Of a DNA stretch of 64,000 bases, positions 16,784 through 25,829 are shown piece by piece (position 1 is the stretch's first letter; each line of letters opens with the position of its first letter). The notes beneath the pieces are model-generated. The model saw only the letters and a program-made list of their open reading frames with translations. It was not told the origin of the DNA and did not search any database. A program made the position numbers and the translations under genes. This DNA is from Lachnotalea sp041821265 (GTDB lineage: Bacteria; Bacillota; Clostridia; Lachnospirales; Lachnospiraceae): assembly GCA_041821265.1 (NCBI GenBank), contig JBGUEQ010000003.1, forward strand, positions 1 to 64,000, in the 5' to 3' direction.

Positions 16784-17443
16784 ATGGTTGAGTATTATAA
16801 AGCGGTATATGTTGGTGGAGAAGCAGAAATAGTAGAGAAAAAATCAAGATTTATTGCTACCGTTATTCCTATCAAAACACAGGAAGAAGCTGCTTTATTT
16901 ATAGAAGAAGTGAAGAAAAAACATTGGAATGCGAAACATAATTGCTTTGCATTTGTGGTTGGCGCAAATAATGAAATACAACGATGCAGTGATGATGGAG
17001 AACCAAGTCAAACGGCAGGGAAGCCTATACTAGACATACTTATAGGTGAAGGATTACATAATACTGCGATTGTAGTAACGAGGTATTTTGGTGGAACGCT
17101 TCTTGGAACAGGAGGTTTGGTTAGAGCCTATTCTAAGGCGGCAAAAGAAGGCATTGGTAATAGTGTCATTATCGAGAAGAAGTATGGAATAAAACTCTCG
17201 ATTATCACTGACTATAATGGGATAGGCAAGATTCAATATTTGTTAAGTCAAAAAGGAGTTACAACAATATCGTCAGACTACACGGATATTGTGGCAATTA
17301 ATGTGTTAGTACCTTTTGGAGCAATGGAAGAGCTTGAAAATGCTGTTATAGAAGCTACTAGCGCTCAAGCAGAAATAATAGAATTGGAGCAAATCTATTT
17401 TGCACAAGTAGGAAGTGAAATTATTTGTTTTCAAGAAGACTAA
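16784..17443 (+). CDS. yigZ: YigZ/IMPACT family protein
   Basis: A 219-residue protein of the YigZ/UPF0029 (IMPACT) family. The diagnostic segment is SRFIATVIPIKTQEEA followed by KHWNAKHNCFAF, CSDDGEPSQTAGKPIL and VVTRYFGGTLLGTGGLVRAYSKAA. The eukaryotic relative IMPACT modulates Gcn2; the bacterial role is unclear and may be linked to translation stress. Its stop codon overlaps the stop of the convergent PAP2 gene by two bases (17441-17442). Confidence 0.9.
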   Translation: MVEYYKAVYVGGEAEIVEKKSRFIATVIPIKTQEEAALFIEEVKKKHWNAKHNCFAFVVGANNEIQRCSDDGEPSQTAGKPILDILIGEGLHNTAIVVTRYFGGTLLGTGGLVRAYSKAAKEGIGNSVIIEKKYGIKLSIITDYNGIGKIQYLLSQKGVTTISSDYTDIVAINVLVPFGAMEELENAVIEATSAQAEIIELEQIYFAQVGSEIICFQED

Positions 17444-18324
17444 TTTTTTCGATAAATCATTTTAACAATAATGATAGGATACAAAATCATAATCCAGCAT
17501 ACAAGAATAAAATATCTGAGTGTATCGGCAGTTAAGCTTGTGCCAAGTATAAGCTTTAAACCAGATTTTATAATAACAGCAACAAGGAGTCCAAGTAGAA
17601 GTTTTACTATTTGCATTTGGAAATTGCCATTTTTCTCGTCAAAATTAATATATAAAGGTTCAATATACCATCCTAAAGCAAATCCCATTCCAGCTCCAAT
17701 CGCTTTAAAACAATCGTGAAACTGTGATAAATCAGTGTTGGGATTTTTTGAAAATAAGATAACATAAATTAATGTCATTGTTGTAAATGCAGCTAATGAA
17801 ATAGCAACCGTTGATACTTTATAGGTTTTAAGAGGAATTACTTTATTAAACAAATATACAATAAAAAGAGAAATACTCATAGAGGCTAAAACATCCCAAG
17901 GAGTATGATATCCCAGATACATTCTTGAAAAACCAACGCCAATTATTAAGATAACAGATATCATTCGTGGTCCTGCTTTTTTAGAATGAATTCCCAATGC
18001 ACCAAATAAGGAAGAACTACTTTGCGTATGGCCACTAGGAAAAGAATATCCAGTTGCAGTATCAATAGAAGAGAGCACAGGCTTAAATGTTGGATATAAT
18101 ATCCAAGGTCTTGGAATACAAAAAGTAAGTTTTAGAGATTGCACAATAAGACCACTTGTAAAAAATACAAGACCAATCATCCGTGCAAGCTTTTTGTTAT
18201 AACACCAATATAAGAAACAGATAATGGAAATAGCAAATACTTCTTCACCTAAAAAGGTAAATACACGAAAGATTTGAGTGAGAAAAGGTGTTCTACATTG
18301 AGCTAAAAATATTAAAAATTCCAT
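17440..18324 (-). CDS. PAP2-family membrane phosphatase
   Basis: A 294-residue membrane protein with about eight hydrophobic segments and the three phosphatase motifs of the PAP2 superfamily: K-x6-R-P (KLTFCIPRP), PSGH (SFPSGHTQSS) and S-R-x5-H-x3-D (SRMYLGYHTPWD). Likely substrates are lipid pyrophosphates such as undecaprenyl pyrophosphate or phosphatidyl phosphates; sequence does not decide. It converges with yigZ and no terminator hairpin separates them. The long C-terminal hydrophobic tail is typical of Firmicute homologues. Confidence 0.88.
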   Translation of the reverse strand: MEFLIFLAQCRTPFLTQIFRVFTFLGEEVFAISIICFLYWCYNKKLARMIGLVFFTSGLIVQSLKLTFCIPRPWILYPTFKPVLSSIDTATGYSFPSGHTQSSSSLFGALGIHSKKAGPRMISVILIIGVGFSRMYLGYHTPWDVLASMSISLFIVYLFNKVIPLKTYKVSTVAISLAAFTTMTLIYVILFSKNPNTDLSQFHDCFKAIGAGMGFALGWYIEPLYINFDEKNGNFQMQIVKLLLGLLVAVIIKSGLKLILGTSLTADTLRYFILVCWIMILYPIIIVKMIYRKN

Positions 18325-18348
18325 CAGGTTCCTACTTTCATAAAATTA

Positions 18349-18479
18349 GTAACTATTTAGTACCTTCATAGTTAACGCTACGAGATGCACATAAAATGCA
18401 AGAAACTTGCATTTAGCGTTATATTACTCGGGATTTTGCTTTGCAAAACACCTTGCGGTAGTGGGGTCTGAATAGTTTT
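18349..18479 (-). mobile_element. Family B element, 131 bp
   Basis: The reverse complement aligns with 59029-59160 and 60204-60335, including the GTTTTGCAAAGCAAAATCCC core. Its ends are GTAACTATTTAG and CTGAATAGTTTT. Flanks share only AAATTA, so the target duplication is weak. It lies between the PAP2 gene start and the typA end. Confidence 0.7.
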
Positions 18480-18741
18480 AAATTATATATTTATTATATT
18501 GTAATAGTTTTCAAAGATATGTTCAAGAGGGAAATCAAATAGCAGTATTAAATATTAAAAAGATGAAATGTCAATTCATTTAAATATTATAAGAAGAAAA
18601 ATTCTAGTAATAATACAAATTATAACACAAAAAAGAATAGAATGGCTTAGATTTAAAAGTTGAGAAATTGTTGTGATTCTCAAGAATTGAAACCGTATCC
18701 ATTATATTCTTTTGATATTTCTTTTATTTCTTTGATAAAAT
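18480..18741. other. AT-rich intergenic region downstream of typA
   Basis: No open reading frame, RNA gene or convincing terminator is visible here. There is a weak GAGAA/TTCTC hairpin near 18661-18680. Confidence 0.5.
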
Positions 18742-20568
18742 TTATTTGCGTCCCATACGTTTTCTCATGGTTGGGTCTAGGTATTTCTTACGAATACGAA
18801 GGCTCGCTGGTGTGATTTCAAGAAGTTCATCTACATCAATAAAATCAAGTGCTTCTTCAAGACTTAATATTTTTGGTGTTGTTAAACGTAATGAATCGTC
18901 AGCTCCAGAAGAACGAGTGTTGGTCAATTTCTTAGTCTTACATACATTAAGTTCAATATCTTCTGTCTTACCATTTTGTCCAATAACCATACCTGAGTAT
19001 ACTTTTTCACCAGCACTGATAAATAGAGTACCACGTTCCTGTGCACTGTATAAACCATAAGTAATTGATTCACCAGCTTCATAAGCAATTAAAGAACCAA
19101 GCTTTCTGTATTGAATTTCTCCACGATAAGCACCATAGCTATCAAAAACAGTATTAATAATACCATTTCCTTTTGTATCAGTCATAAATTCACCACGGTA
19201 ACCAATTAATCCACGAGAAGGGATTAAGAATTCAAGTCTGGTGTAACCACCATTACCAGTTCCCATAGCACGTAGTTCACCTTTACGTTGGCTTAATTTA
19301 TCAATAACTGTTCCTGAAAATTCTTCGGGAACATCAACGAATGCGATTTCTAGTGGTTCAAGTTTTTTACCTTGTTCATCTAGGTGATAAAGAACTTCAG
19401 CTTTACTAACTGCAAATTCATAACCTTCACGACGCATGTTTTCGATTAATACGGATAAATGAAGTTCTCCACGTCCTGATACTTTAAAACTATCAGCAGT
19501 TTCGTTTTCTTCAACTCTTAAACTTACATCAGTATTTAGCTCTTTGAATAATCGGTCACGAAGGTGTCTTGATGTAACAAACTTACCTTCTCTACCAGCA
19601 AGAGGACTATCATTAACAATAAATTGCATTGCAATAGTAGGCTCTGATATCTTCTGGAAAGGAATAGAAACTGGATTATCAACAGAACAAATTGTATCAC
19701 CAATATGAATGTCAGCAATACCTGAAATTGCTACAATAGATCCGATAGTAGCTTCTTGAACTTCAACTTTTCCTAAACCATCAAATTCATATAATTTGCT
19801 AATTTTAACTTTTTTCTGTTTGTCAGGATCATGGTGATTAACAAGCATAGCTTCTTGGTTAACTTTAATTGTTCCGTTATCCACTTTACCTACACCAATT
19901 CGTCCTACATATTCATTATAATCTATTGTACTAATAAGTACTTGAGCGTCCGCTTCAGGGTCACCTTCAGGAGCTGGTATATAATCAAGAATAGTTTCAA
20001 ACAATGGAATCATATCCTTTTGTTCATCTTCTAAATTTTTAATAGCAAATCCTGATCTAGCTGATGCAAATACGAAAGGACAGTCAAGCTGTTCATCGGA
20101 AGCATCCAAATCCATAAATAACTCAAGAATTTCGTCGATAACTTCTGTAGGTCTACCTTCAGCTCTATCAATTTTATTGATACATACAATAACATGTAAA
20201 TCTAATTCTAATGCTTTTCTAAGAACAAACTTTGTCTGAGGCATAGCGCCTTCATAAGCATCAACTACTAGTACAACACCATTTACCATTTTTAATACAC
20301 GTTCAACTTCACCACCGAAATCAGCATGTCCAGGTGTATCGATAATATTGATTTTAGTATTTTTGTAATAAATAGCAGTATTTTTTGATAATATAGTAAT
20401 ACCACGTTCACGTTCAATATCATTTGAATCCATTACACGCTCTGCAACCGTTTGATTTACTCGGAAAGTACCACTTTGTTTTAATAGTTCATCAACTAAG
20501 GTAGTCTTACCATGATCAACATGGGCAATAATGGCTATATTTCTTATGTCTTCTCTTTTTTGTTTCAT
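18742..20568 (-). CDS. typA: Translational GTPase TypA/BipA
   Basis: A 608-residue GTPase. G1 is AHVDHGKTTL (residues 15-24), G2 includes RERGITI, G3 is DTPGHADF and G4 is NKID. EF-G-like beta-barrel and alpha/beta domains follow, and a C-terminal TypA-specific domain ends in RKRMGRK. Length equals the family norm. It binds ribosomes and is needed for ribosome assembly or stress growth, for example in the cold, in other bacteria. It is a single-gene unit transcribed divergently from the SSB-like gene. Confidence 0.97.
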   Translation of the reverse strand: MKQKREDIRNIAIIAHVDHGKTTLVDELLKQSGTFRVNQTVAERVMDSNDIERERGITILSKNTAIYYKNTKINIIDTPGHADFGGEVERVLKMVNGVVLVVDAYEGAMPQTKFVLRKALELDLHVIVCINKIDRAEGRPTEVIDEILELFMDLDASDEQLDCPFVFASARSGFAIKNLEDEQKDMIPLFETILDYIPAPEGDPEADAQVLISTIDYNEYVGRIGVGKVDNGTIKVNQEAMLVNHHDPDKQKKVKISKLYEFDGLGKVEVQEATIGSIVAISGIADIHIGDTICSVDNPVSIPFQKISEPTIAMQFIVNDSPLAGREGKFVTSRHLRDRLFKELNTDVSLRVEENETADSFKVSGRGELHLSVLIENMRREGYEFAVSKAEVLYHLDEQGKKLEPLEIAFVDVPEEFSGTVIDKLSQRKGELRAMGTGNGGYTRLEFLIPSRGLIGYRGEFMTDTKGNGIINTVFDSYGAYRGEIQYRKLGSLIAYEAGESITYGLYSAQERGTLFISAGEKVYSGMVIGQNGKTEDIELNVCKTKKLTNTRSSGADDSLRLTTPKILSLEEALDFIDVDELLEITPASLRIRKKYLDPTMRKRMGRK

Positions 20569-20781
20569 AAATAATTAATCCTTCTTTCTATACTCGCACA
20601 ATTGTCAACTTTAAACAGTTTATCACATATTTGCAATAATACAAGCATTTTTATTTTAGTTTTTCATTTTCCCCAAAAAATTATTAATATTATGTTCTAA
20701 ATTGGAAATAATGGGAATAAATATACTTATGGACAATATACGAGAAGAGATACTTCGTTAAACAGAAGGGAGAAATTTAAA

Positions 20782-21411
20782 ATGGTGGATAAGGTAATTG
20801 AAAACAATCAGGTTTCGATAATTGGGGAAATTACGTCAGGTTTTACATTTAGTCATGAGGTCTTTGGTGAGGGCTTCTATATGATTGATATTCAGGTTAA
20901 GAGGTTAAGCGATTCTGCGGATATTATACCTCTTATGATTTCTGAAAGGTTACTTGACATTAATAAGGATTATCAAGGACAGAGCGTAAGTGTGCTAGGA
21001 CAGTTTAGATCCTATAATAGGCACGAAGTGAAAAAGAACAGATTGGTATTGTCGGTATTTGCACGAGAAATCGAATTCTTTGAGTATGTAGATGATAATG
21101 TAAAGACCAATCAAATATTCTTAGATGGATATATTTGTAAACCACCAGTTTACAGAAAAACACCATTAGGAAGAGAAATTGCAGACCTTTTAATTGCTGT
21201 AAATAGACCATATGGTAAATCAGATTATATTCCATGCATATGTTGGGGGAGAAATGCAAGATTTGCATCATCTTTTGACATAGGAGGTCATGCTCAAGTA
21301 TGGGGAAGAATTCAAAGCCGGGAATATACGAAAAAAATAGATGATATTAATTCAGAAAAAAGAGTGGCTTATGAGATATCAGTAAGTAAATTGGAATATG
21401 TAAAAAACTAG
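20782..21411 (+). CDS. Tandem OB-fold single-stranded DNA-binding-like protein
   Basis: A 209-residue protein that appears to hold two OB folds: residues about 8-100 (ISIIGEITSGF to VFAREIEFFE) and 108-200, the latter close to SSB (IFLDGYICKPPVYRKTPLGR, AVNRPYGKSDYIPCICWGRNA, VWGRIQSREY). It lacks the acidic C-terminal tail that canonical SSB uses to recruit partners, so it is probably an accessory SSB-like protein rather than the replication SSB. GAAGGGAG precedes the ATG. Confidence 0.75.
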   Translation: MVDKVIENNQVSIIGEITSGFTFSHEVFGEGFYMIDIQVKRLSDSADIIPLMISERLLDINKDYQGQSVSVLGQFRSYNRHEVKKNRLVLSVFAREIEFFEYVDDNVKTNQIFLDGYICKPPVYRKTPLGREIADLLIAVNRPYGKSDYIPCICWGRNARFASSFDIGGHAQVWGRIQSREYTKKIDDINSEKRVAYEISVSKLEYVKN

Positions 21412-21449
21412 TAATTAGTTATGAAAGTATTGAATCATTATAAAACTTA

Positions 21450-21486
21450 AATAAATACTTAGATGATTTTTAATTAAGTATTTATT
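21450..21486 (+). terminator. Probable terminator after the SSB-like gene
   Basis: AATAAATACTTA and TAAGTATTTATT form a perfect 12-bp AT-rich stem 40 bp after the stop codon. There is no strong T-run, so efficiency is uncertain. Confidence 0.45.
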
Positions 21487-21624
21487 GTAGGAGTGTTATT
21501 TAGCGAACATTTATCAAGCTAGTATGTTTTATATATTCGTTTGATAAATATCGCAATAACCAGTAAATTGATAAAGTATTCTCTAATTTAAATAAATGAA
21601 TTATTAAATTATAATAAAATAGTT

Positions 21625-21652
21625 TGTATTTCTATTGGTTTGGTGTATAATA
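21625..21652 (+). promoter_or_regulatory. Candidate sigma-A promoter for rho
   Basis: TTGTAT and a perfect TATAAT are separated by 16 bp. The predicted leader of about 120 nt before rho could host autoregulation, which is known for rho genes. No further structure is resolved. Confidence 0.55.
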
Positions 21653-21775
21653 AATACATTGAAGCTAAATCATCATCAATTCTGATACTAAATTCCAACT
21701 TAAGCGTTTTATGATATAACGAATTGAATATATTGGGGGTAAAATATGCTTATTAACTCAAAAGAAGGAGATTCT

Positions 21776-23254
21776 ATGAGAGAAAAATATGAATCATTGT
21801 CACTAACTGCCTTGAAAGATGTAGCGAAGGCAAGAGGAATCAAAAACATTTCAACTATGAAAAAAAAAGATCTAGTTGATGCTATGGTTAACGAAGATAC
21901 GAAATCTAATGAAACAGACAGCGATAACACTAAATCAGATGGCAGTGTTGATAAAGCGAATGCTGTAAAAATAGAGAATAATACACAAAGAAAAAAAATG
22001 GAAAATAAAAAAATGGAAACGAATAAAACAGAAATGAAAAAAACAGAAATGAATAAAACAGAAAATAAAAAGATGGAACCGAATAAACCAGAAACTAGGT
22101 TAGCAGAAACAGATATGGAGAAGCTAGATAGTGGGGTGATGGCAAAGGGTATTTTAGAGGTGTTGCCAGATGGATATGGATTTATTCGATGTGCGAATTA
22201 TCTACCAGGAGAGAATGACGTGTATGTTTCTCCGTCACAGATAAGACGTTTTTCTTTAAAGACAGGTGATATTATAGAGGGAAACACGAGAGTTAAAACA
22301 CAAACCGAGAAATTCAGTGCGTTACTATTCGTGAAGTCTATTAATGGTTTTTATCCTTCGGATGCTGCTAAGAGAAGAAATTTTGAAGATATGACGCCTA
22401 TTTTCCCAAATGTAAGACTACCACTTGAGACTACAGGTAATGGTACTGCTATGAGAATTGTAGATTTGATTTCTCCAGTTGGAAAAGGCCAAAGAGGGAT
22501 GATCGTTTCTCCACCTAAAGCTGGAAAAACAACTTTATTGAAACAAATTGCCAAATCGATTTTAGCAAATAATAAAAATATGCACATGATCATCTTACTG
22601 ATTGATGAAAGACCAGAAGAAGTAACTGATATCAAAGAATCAATTGAAGGCGATAATGTTGAAGTGATTTATTCTACATTTGATGAATTGCCAGAGCATC
22701 ATAAACGAGTTTCAGAAATGGTTTTAGAAAGAGCAAAAAGATTAGTAGAACATAAAAAAGATGTTACTATCTTATTGGATAGTATAACAAGATTAGCAAG
22801 AGCTTATAATTTAACCGTTCCACCAAGTGGTAGAACACTGTCTGGTGGTTTGGACCCTGCGGCATTACATATGCCAAAACGTTTTTTTGGTGCTGCTAGA
22901 AACATGAGAGAGGGCGGAAGCTTAACAATTCTTGCAACTGCATTAGTCGATACAGGAAGTAAGATGGATGATGTCGTTTATGAAGAGTTCAAGGGTACTG
23001 GTAACATGGAACTAGTATTGGACAGAAAACTTTCGGAGAAGAGAGTATTCCCAGCCATTGATATTCCAAAGTCGGGAACCAGACGAGAAGACCTACTTCT
23101 CACTCAAGAAGAGCAAGAAGCGGTTTATATAATGAGACGAGCTGTCAATGGTATGCGTTCTGATGATGCAGTTGAAAAGATACTAGACTTATTTGTAAGA
23201 ACAAAGAACAATGAAGAGTTTGTTCAAATGGTTAAGAAATCAAAGCTTAATTAA
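21776..23254 (+). CDS. rho: Transcription termination factor Rho
   Basis: A 492-residue ATP-dependent RNA helicase. An N-terminal SAP-like helical domain (LSLTALKDVAKARGIKN) is followed by a low-complexity K/N/E/M/T-rich insert (about residues 65-115). Next come the RNA-binding OB fold (GILEVLPDGYGFIRC), Walker A PPKAGKTTLLKQ, Walker B VTILLDSITRLARAYN and the R-loop DPAALHMPKRFFG. The start at 21776 has AAGGAG just before it; an in-frame ATG at 21746 preceded by GGGGG is an alternative. Rho ends untranslated transcripts. Insertions between the N-terminal and OB domains are frequent in clostridia. Confidence 0.96.
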   Translation: MREKYESLSLTALKDVAKARGIKNISTMKKKDLVDAMVNEDTKSNETDSDNTKSDGSVDKANAVKIENNTQRKKMENKKMETNKTEMKKTEMNKTENKKMEPNKPETRLAETDMEKLDSGVMAKGILEVLPDGYGFIRCANYLPGENDVYVSPSQIRRFSLKTGDIIEGNTRVKTQTEKFSALLFVKSINGFYPSDAAKRRNFEDMTPIFPNVRLPLETTGNGTAMRIVDLISPVGKGQRGMIVSPPKAGKTTLLKQIAKSILANNKNMHMIILLIDERPEEVTDIKESIEGDNVEVIYSTFDELPEHHKRVSEMVLERAKRLVEHKKDVTILLDSITRLARAYNLTVPPSGRTLSGGLDPAALHMPKRFFGAARNMREGGSLTILATALVDTGSKMDDVVYEEFKGTGNMELVLDRKLSEKRVFPAIDIPKSGTRREDLLLTQEEQEAVYIMRRAVNGMRSDDAVEKILDLFVRTKNNEEFVQMVKKSKLN

Positions 23255-23324
23255 GTTTTCACGAAAACAAAGTTACTGTGTCAAAGTCTAATATAATTTT
23301 TATAAATTTATGGGACAAATTGTT

Positions 23325-23430
23325 GTAACCGTTCAGGCATACCATGAATAATATGCCAGAAGATACCAATGTATAATGAGTTTGGTAATAGACTGGCACA
23401 TTATTCATGTAGGGCGTGCGCCCTATAGAA
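23325..23430 (+). repeat. Family C element, truncated
   Basis: It begins GTAACCGTTCAGGCATACC and aligns with the left 110 bp of 39434-39619, including the CATGTAGGGCGTGCGCCC palindrome. The right part is missing. The rpmE promoter begins 17 bp after the break. Confidence 0.75.
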
Positions 23431-23446
23431 ATTTTAATAAAAATAC

Positions 23447-23475
23447 TTGCATTGCATATTGACCTATGATACAAT
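23447..23475 (+). promoter_or_regulatory. Sigma-A promoter of rpmE
   Basis: TTGCAT and TACAAT are separated by 17 bp, giving a leader of about 70 nt. Confidence 0.55.
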
Positions 23476-23549
23476 TAAGAAGCTGTTTATGAAAAATGAG
23501 ATCGGCAATGTCGATTTTTATATTATTAGTTTATGAAGAGGTGAAAGTA

Positions 23550-23759
23550 ATGAGAGAAGGAATACATCCTGAATATTATCAAGCAACAGTTACATGTAAC
23601 TGTGGAAACACATTCGTAACTGGTTCAACTAAAGAAGAAATTCATGTTGAAATCTGTTCAAAATGTCATCCATTCTATACTGGCCAACAGAAAGCTGCTT
23701 CAGCACGTGGTCGTATCGATAAGTTTAATCGTAAGTATGGCGTGAGTGAAAGCAATTAG
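23550..23759 (+). CDS. rpmE: 50S ribosomal protein L31 (zinc-binding type)
   Basis: A 69-residue protein with the L31 start MREGIHPEYY and the four-cysteine zinc site (C-N-C and C-S-K-C at about 16/18 and 37/40). This zinc-binding form is usually the zinc-replete version. GAAGAGGTGA before ATG 23550 sets the start; the upstream in-frame ATG codons lack a binding site. It is followed by a terminator. Confidence 0.96.
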   Translation: MREGIHPEYYQATVTCNCGNTFVTGSTKEEIHVEICSKCHPFYTGQQKAASARGRIDKFNRKYGVSESN

Positions 23760-23774
23760 TTCTAGTGTAGGTGT

Positions 23775-23808
23775 AAGGTTGGGGTTGAATAATCTCAACC
23801 TTTTTTAT
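23775..23808 (+). terminator. Intrinsic terminator after rpmE
   Basis: GGTTGA and TCAACC form the stem, followed by six T. Confidence 0.8.
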
Positions 23809-23904
23809 ATGATTCTTTGGATTTTTGTATCATTCATTGAACTTTATTCATATATAAGGCACTTTGTACTAAATTAACAGATTGATAGGTAAGGAGGATT
23901 TTGT

Positions 23905-24858
23905 ATGAAGTCATCGGGAATTGGTGGGCAGGCAGTAATGGAAGGCGTTATGATGAAAAACGCTGATAAATATGCAATTGCTGTTAGAAAGTCGGATAAT
24001 ACAATAGAAATTCAGACGAATGATTTTGAAAGTGTTATTAATAATAAAAAACTTACTACAATACCTATTGTTAGAGGTATGTTTAATTTTATAGATTCTA
24101 TGGTTTTGGGAATGAAATCACTTACTTTTTCAGCTAGTTTTTTTGAAGATGAAAGTGATGAACCAAGTAAAACAGATCAGTTTATTGAAAAGATATTTAA
24201 AGATAAGGCAGAGAAATTAATTATGGGAGCTACCATTTGCTTTTCAATTGTCATTGCAGTGGCTCTATTTATGGTGCTACCTTATTTTATATCGAATTTA
24301 TTTAGAGGGATTATTTTATCTGATATGGCGATTGCTGCTATAGAAGGCGTTATTCGATTTTTATTATTTATTGGATACATAGCGTTGATTTCGTTAATGA
24401 AGGATATCCAACGTGTATTTATGTACCATGGGGCAGAGCACAAGTGCATAAATTGTATTGAACATGGAATGGAACTTACAGTTGGAAATGTTAGAAAAAG
24501 TTCGAAGGAACATAAACGTTGCGGAACAAGCTTTATGCTTATTGTAATAGTAATAAGTATTATTTTTTTCATGTTTATTAGAGTGGATTCACCCGTGCTA
24601 AGGGTAGTGGTTAGAATATTATTGGTTCCATTGATTGCAGGAGTTGCTTATGAATTTATAAGACTTGCAGGTAGAAGTGAGAATCCAATTGTAACAGCTT
24701 TAAGTAAACCAGGATTATTGCTTCAAGGCCTTACAACAAGAGAGCCTGATGATTCCATGATAGAAGTAGCAATTGCATCAGTAGAAGCAGTTTTTGATTG
24801 GAAGTCTTACCTTGAGCAAGAAAATGTAGAAGATATTTCAAAAGCAATGGTTGAATAG
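23905..24858 (+). CDS. DUF1385 membrane protein (YqhQ-like)
   Basis: A 317-residue membrane protein with the DUF1385 signature at its start (GIGGQAVMEGVMMKN), three to four membrane segments and the MYHGAEHKCINCIEHG and EHKRCGTSFM blocks. The His and Cys residues suggest metal or cofactor binding, but the function is not established. It is commonly found beside prmC and prfA in Firmicutes, as here. AAGGAGG precedes the ATG. Confidence 0.9.
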   Translation: MKSSGIGGQAVMEGVMMKNADKYAIAVRKSDNTIEIQTNDFESVINNKKLTTIPIVRGMFNFIDSMVLGMKSLTFSASFFEDESDEPSKTDQFIEKIFKDKAEKLIMGATICFSIVIAVALFMVLPYFISNLFRGIILSDMAIAAIEGVIRFLLFIGYIALISLMKDIQRVFMYHGAEHKCINCIEHGMELTVGNVRKSSKEHKRCGTSFMLIVIVISIIFFMFIRVDSPVLRVVVRILLVPLIAGVAYEFIRLAGRSENPIVTALSKPGLLLQGLTTREPDDSMIEVAIASVEAVFDWKSYLEQENVEDISKAMVE

Positions 24859-24873
24859 ATAGGAGCCTGCAAT

Positions 24874-25701
24874 ATGACCTTACAGGAAGCGTTACAATAT
24901 GGAAGAAATTATTTGGAAAATAACAGAATTCTAGATAGCCAGATTGATGCTTGGTTTCTGTTAGAATATATAATAAAACAAAATAGAAGTTTTTATCTTA
25001 TGCATCAACAAGATGAATTGACAAAAGAACAAGAACGTTTATATAAAGAATATATTGAAATTCGTGGAAAACATATACCATTACAACATATAACCCAAGA
25101 ACAGGAATTTATGGGTCTCACCTTTTGGGTAAATGAAAGTGTATTGATACCAAGGCAAGATACAGAAATTCTTGTTGAAGAAGTGGCATCTAGATTAAAA
25201 GATAATATGAGCATACTTGATATGTGTACAGGATCAGGTTGCATTATAATTAGTCTTAAAAATGGGAAAGAATATATTAACGCATATGCGGTTGATATAT
25301 CTTCGAAAGCCTTAGATGTAGCAAGAATAAACGCAAAAAGAAATAAGTTAGAAGTAGAGTTTATACAAAGTGATTTATTTGAAAATGTGAATAAAAAATT
25401 TGATATAATAGTGTCTAATCCACCATATATACCTACTGAGGTAATCAATGGGCTGATGGAGGAAGTAAGGATACATGAACCGATGATTGCATTAGATGGC
25501 ATGGCAGATGGATTATATTTTTACAAATCGATTATTAAAAATTCTTTGACATATCTAAACCCATCTGGTATTTTATGTTTTGAGATTGGTTATGATCAAG
25601 GAGAAGCAGTTTCTATTTTGATGAAAGAAGCAGGGTTTAAAGCTATTCAAGTAATAAAAGATTTAGCTGGATTAGATCGAGTGGTAATTGGAAATACTTA
25701 G
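24874..25701 (+). CDS. prmC: Peptide chain release factor N5-glutamine methyltransferase
   Basis: A 275-residue protein with an N-terminal helical substrate-binding domain and a Rossmann methyltransferase domain: SAM motif ILDMCTGSGCIIISL and the catalytic NPPY (IVSNPPYIPTEV). It methylates the glutamine of the GGQ motif in RF1 and RF2. The RF1 gene follows 128 bp downstream, which supports the assignment. Confidence 0.96.
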   Translation: MTLQEALQYGRNYLENNRILDSQIDAWFLLEYIIKQNRSFYLMHQQDELTKEQERLYKEYIEIRGKHIPLQHITQEQEFMGLTFWVNESVLIPRQDTEILVEEVASRLKDNMSILDMCTGSGCIIISLKNGKEYINAYAVDISSKALDVARINAKRNKLEVEFIQSDLFENVNKKFDIIVSNPPYIPTEVINGLMEEVRIHEPMIALDGMADGLYFYKSIIKNSLTYLNPSGILCFEIGYDQGEAVSILMKEAGFKAIQVIKDLAGLDRVVIGNT

Positions 25702-25829
25702 CTACGCTCATATATAATTACGAATTGATATAAAGTGATGCTTCGTTACTATTTAACCCTAAGATGAAAATCTATGCATAGTGGAAATTATAGTAATGAA
25801 TTTGATTGTTATAGTTATGGAGGAAAAAA

